Source of the DNA: Poronia punctata
Taxonomy: Eukaryota > Ascomycota > Sordariomycetes > Xylariales > Xylariaceae
DNA: 64,000 bases
Assembly (NCBI GenBank): GCA_022579005.1
Contig: MU401505.1
Location: forward strand, 124,001-188,000
Reading direction: 5' to 3'
Shown here: positions 62,764-64,000 of the stretch, in pieces
How the letters are laid out: each line of letters starts with the position of its first letter
Numbering within the stretch: position 1 is the first letter of the stretch
Program-made: the position numbers and the translations under genes
The notes under the pieces: model-generated
What the model was told of the DNA's origin: nothing
Databases searched by the model: none
Seen by the model: only the letters and a program-made list of their open reading frames with translations

Positions 62764-63021
62764 TATAAATTTATTAGTTATAAAAATAAGTAAACTATAT
62801 AAAATAAAGGTACTAATATATAAAAAACAATATAAAATATTTAAAAATAAGTACTAAATATAGTATTTACTTACATTTTATATATTTTAAACCTTTAAAT
62901 ACTTTTTTTTTATTTTACTTTATATACAATATATTAATAGGTCTTCTATACTAGTTAATACAAGTTTACATACTTTAATTAGTATGTTAAACCACGTTGG
63001 CACCGTAGGACCAGAAGCACA
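62764..63021 (+). repeat. Right LTR of the outer element
   Basis: 258 bp. The outer end GGCACCGTAGGACCAGAAGC is preserved, and its partner has the C/G positions changed to T/A. It forms the sharp right border of the AT-rich block. Confidence 0.87.
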
Positions 63022-63221
63022 CAATCAAGTGTTGCAACCTTCATCTTACCTATTGTCATAAACTGCCATATGCACTTACAAGGGTCTAGTTTACCGAGGA
63101 TCGTGATGCCTAGCTAGCTCAAGTCTTCTTTTTCTCACTATGGAAGCATCTCCGGTCACATGGACGAGGCCAACTCAACCGCCATCTTCTCTATAAAACA
63201 CTTAGCTCCACATTTGCAGGG
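63022..63221 (+). promoter_or_regulatory. Short upstream region of the Ser-rich gene, cut by an LTR insertion
   Basis: Only 200 bp separate the last LTR from the start codon. The frame of the gene is closed by a stop at 63,111-63,113, so translation cannot start further upstream without another exon. Any promoter element further away now lies in or beyond the transposon. Confidence 0.5.
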
Positions 63222-64000
63222 ATGGACAGGAGAAGCGATCATGATGCCGAGAAGGGGAAGGGGAAACAGAAAGAATCCCCTCGCGCATCTTCGCCGGGCC
63301 CACACATGGAGCCTGACGAGTGTCGCGGGATAGCAGATTCCAGTTCACATTCAGAGTCTGGTTTCTCTCGCATGGTGTCATCGGCTGCAAGTTTATCGTC
63401 AGGACTCATTAACGATCCAAATCATGGACAATTTGGTGCCAGTACCTTGACATCTGGCAAGGCCGGATCATCACATGCGAGCCACGGCTCGAATATAGCG
63501 CTCCACGAAACGGCACGAGTAACCCATGGAGGCCGGCCGGGCGCCAGCGGACCGCTTGGAGCTACATTTAGATCCCAATCTACACAGAGCAGCGGCATTT
63601 CTGACGAGAAGGGGTATTCAAGCTTCCTGGCAACAAGTGAGGACCCAGCAGCTGAGTCTGCTGGAAGTGGTTCAGGCCAATACAGTACATCTTTGCCTGT
63701 TCCCCATGCTGTAGTTGCTGCCATGAACGACGGTTCCGAGGTTGTTGATCTCCTCAATGCCGAACCTATTGAGGATACTGAGGACGAATTGAACATGACA
63801 GGCGAGGAACTTACTGCGCTGCAGTCGGCCTTGTTTGGAGAGAAGTCACCGAGACACATAGGCTGGGACGACGCGTTGAGCTTTGTTCCTAATTTTGTAT
63901 CAAACCCTAGTAGTAGGGAAGACTATCGCGAGCTGGCAGGTCATTTAGGAGTTTCGGATGCCACTGAAGCTCGGAATTTATGGATACAGCAGTGGGAGGG
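63222..64000 (+). CDS. Ser/Gly-rich conserved fungal protein of unknown function (3' end outside window)
   Basis: An open frame runs from ATG at 63,222 to the window edge without a stop, at least 259 codons. It begins MDRRSDHDAEKGKGKQKESP. The first two thirds are rich in Ser, Gly, His and Thr and probably disordered. An acidic segment follows (NAEPIEDTEDELNMTGEELT), then an ordered-looking region: ALQSALFGEKSPRHIGWDDA, SFVPNFVSN and HLGVSDATEARNLWIQQWE. That last block resembles the conserved C-terminal part of a family of fungal hypothetical proteins whose known members continue with a Trp-containing helix; I recall no function. Codon use and GC are those of a normal gene. No intron is visible in the part shown. 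Confidence 0.75.
   Translation, partial: MDRRSDHDAEKGKGKQKESPRASSPGPHMEPDECRGIADSSSHSESGFSRMVSSAASLSSGLINDPNHGQFGASTLTSGKAGSSHASHGSNIALHETARVTHGGRPGASGPLGATFRSQSTQSSGISDEKGYSSFLATSEDPAAESAGSGSGQYSTSLPVPHAVVAAMNDGSEVVDLLNAEPIEDTEDELNMTGEELTALQSALFGEKSPRHIGWDDALSFVPNFVSNPSSREDYRELAGHLGVSDATEARNLWIQQWE

Larger units (their letters stand above)
42004..63021. other. AT-rich, RIP-like mutated retrotransposon block
   Basis: 21 kb of very AT-rich DNA with no long open frame and high TpA. It is built from three LTR elements listed separately, with a 57-bp unique spacer at 47,709-47,765. In the interior, cytosine survives mostly as purine-C-T, and TpC and GpA are nearly missing. Such blocks in Pezizomycotina are normally heterochromatic. 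Confidence 0.9.
47766..63021 (+). mobile_element. Degenerate LTR retrotransposon, interrupted by a nested gypsy element
   Basis: Two 258-bp direct repeats (47766-48023 and 62764-63021) bound 15.3 kb. Removing the 8.96-kb insertion and its duplicated 5 bp leaves about 6.3 kb, a normal LTR-element size. The ends are TGTG..CACA, and a CAAT tetranucleotide flanks both sides (47762-47765 and 63022-63025). The plus orientation is tentative. It rests on an A-rich tract just before the right LTR and a Ser/Asn-rich frame (SNKSTNNVNNNKVAFK) shortly after the left LTR that looks like a Gag start. I could not place the reverse-transcriptase motif, so copia versus gypsy is open. Confidence 0.82.

Noticed and set aside
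42004..63021. Possible mitochondrial DNA insertion (very AT-rich)
   Set aside because: Three LTR pairs with TG..CA ends, target duplications and altered reverse-transcriptase motifs explain it as mutated retrotransposons.
1..64000. CRISPR arrays, bacterial operons, secondary-metabolite cluster
   Set aside because: No regularly spaced repeats; genes are spliced eukaryotic housekeeping genes; no PKS, NRPS, terpene synthase or cluster regulator is present.

Overview
The window is nuclear DNA of a filamentous ascomycete (Pezizomycotina, most likely a sordariomycete). The evidence is short spliceosomal introns with GT..AG ends and CTAAC-type branch sites, proteins that read as ascomycete orthologues, and an AT-rich block carrying the footprint of repeat-induced point mutation (RIP). 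There is no bacterial-style operon, CRISPR array or rRNA, and I recognised no tRNA.

Bases 1 to about 41,100 are ordinary gene-bearing euchromatin with thirteen conserved genes, most of them housekeeping: ORC1 (3' part), PRP46, a gankyrin/NAS6 orthologue, a TMF1/SGM1-type golgin, an alkaline ceramidase, prefoldin subunit 1, a coiled-coil SR-rich protein of unknown function, the mitochondrial glycine carrier HEM25, COG8, a TLC-domain membrane protein, SLA1, AMP deaminase, a YEA4-type nucleotide-sugar transporter and the PP2A B-type subunit CDC55 (fourteen counting the unknown protein). Most are split by introns, so their true ends and start codons lie outside the longest open frames. I rebuilt exon structures from splice sites, phase and family sequence. 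Three genes (SLA1, PP2A-B, AMP deaminase) end in small or separate 3' exons that a plain ORF reading misses. The genes are not co-regulated by position. Some act in related cell biology (COG8, golgin, nucleotide-sugar transporter, ceramidase and SLA1 all serve the secretory or endocytic system), but this looks like ordinary scatter.

About 41,103 to 41,296 is an assembly scar: a poly-G tract, a run of exactly 10 N, and a poly-C tract.

Bases 42,004 to 63,021 are a heavily mutated retrotransposon cluster. Three LTR elements can be delimited by paired LTRs and target-site duplications: a Ty1/copia element (42,004-47,708, plus strand); an LTR element of about 6.3 kb (47,766-63,021) split by an insertion; and that insertion, a Ty3/gypsy element of 8.96 kb on the minus strand (50,830-59,789). 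No long frame survives. The mutation footprint has two features worth following: near-complete loss of TpC/GpA in the interior, and LTRs that are mutated on their inward side and spared on their outward side, in all three elements.

Right of the cluster, GC content recovers at once and a Ser-rich gene of unknown function starts at 63,222, only 200 bp from the last LTR, and runs off the window.

I found no convincing new multi-gene system. The most unusual signal is the sequence context and polarity of the mutation footprint. The next is a family of short palindromic words (GTAGGTACCTAC, TACTCGTAGGTA) scattered through intergenic DNA.
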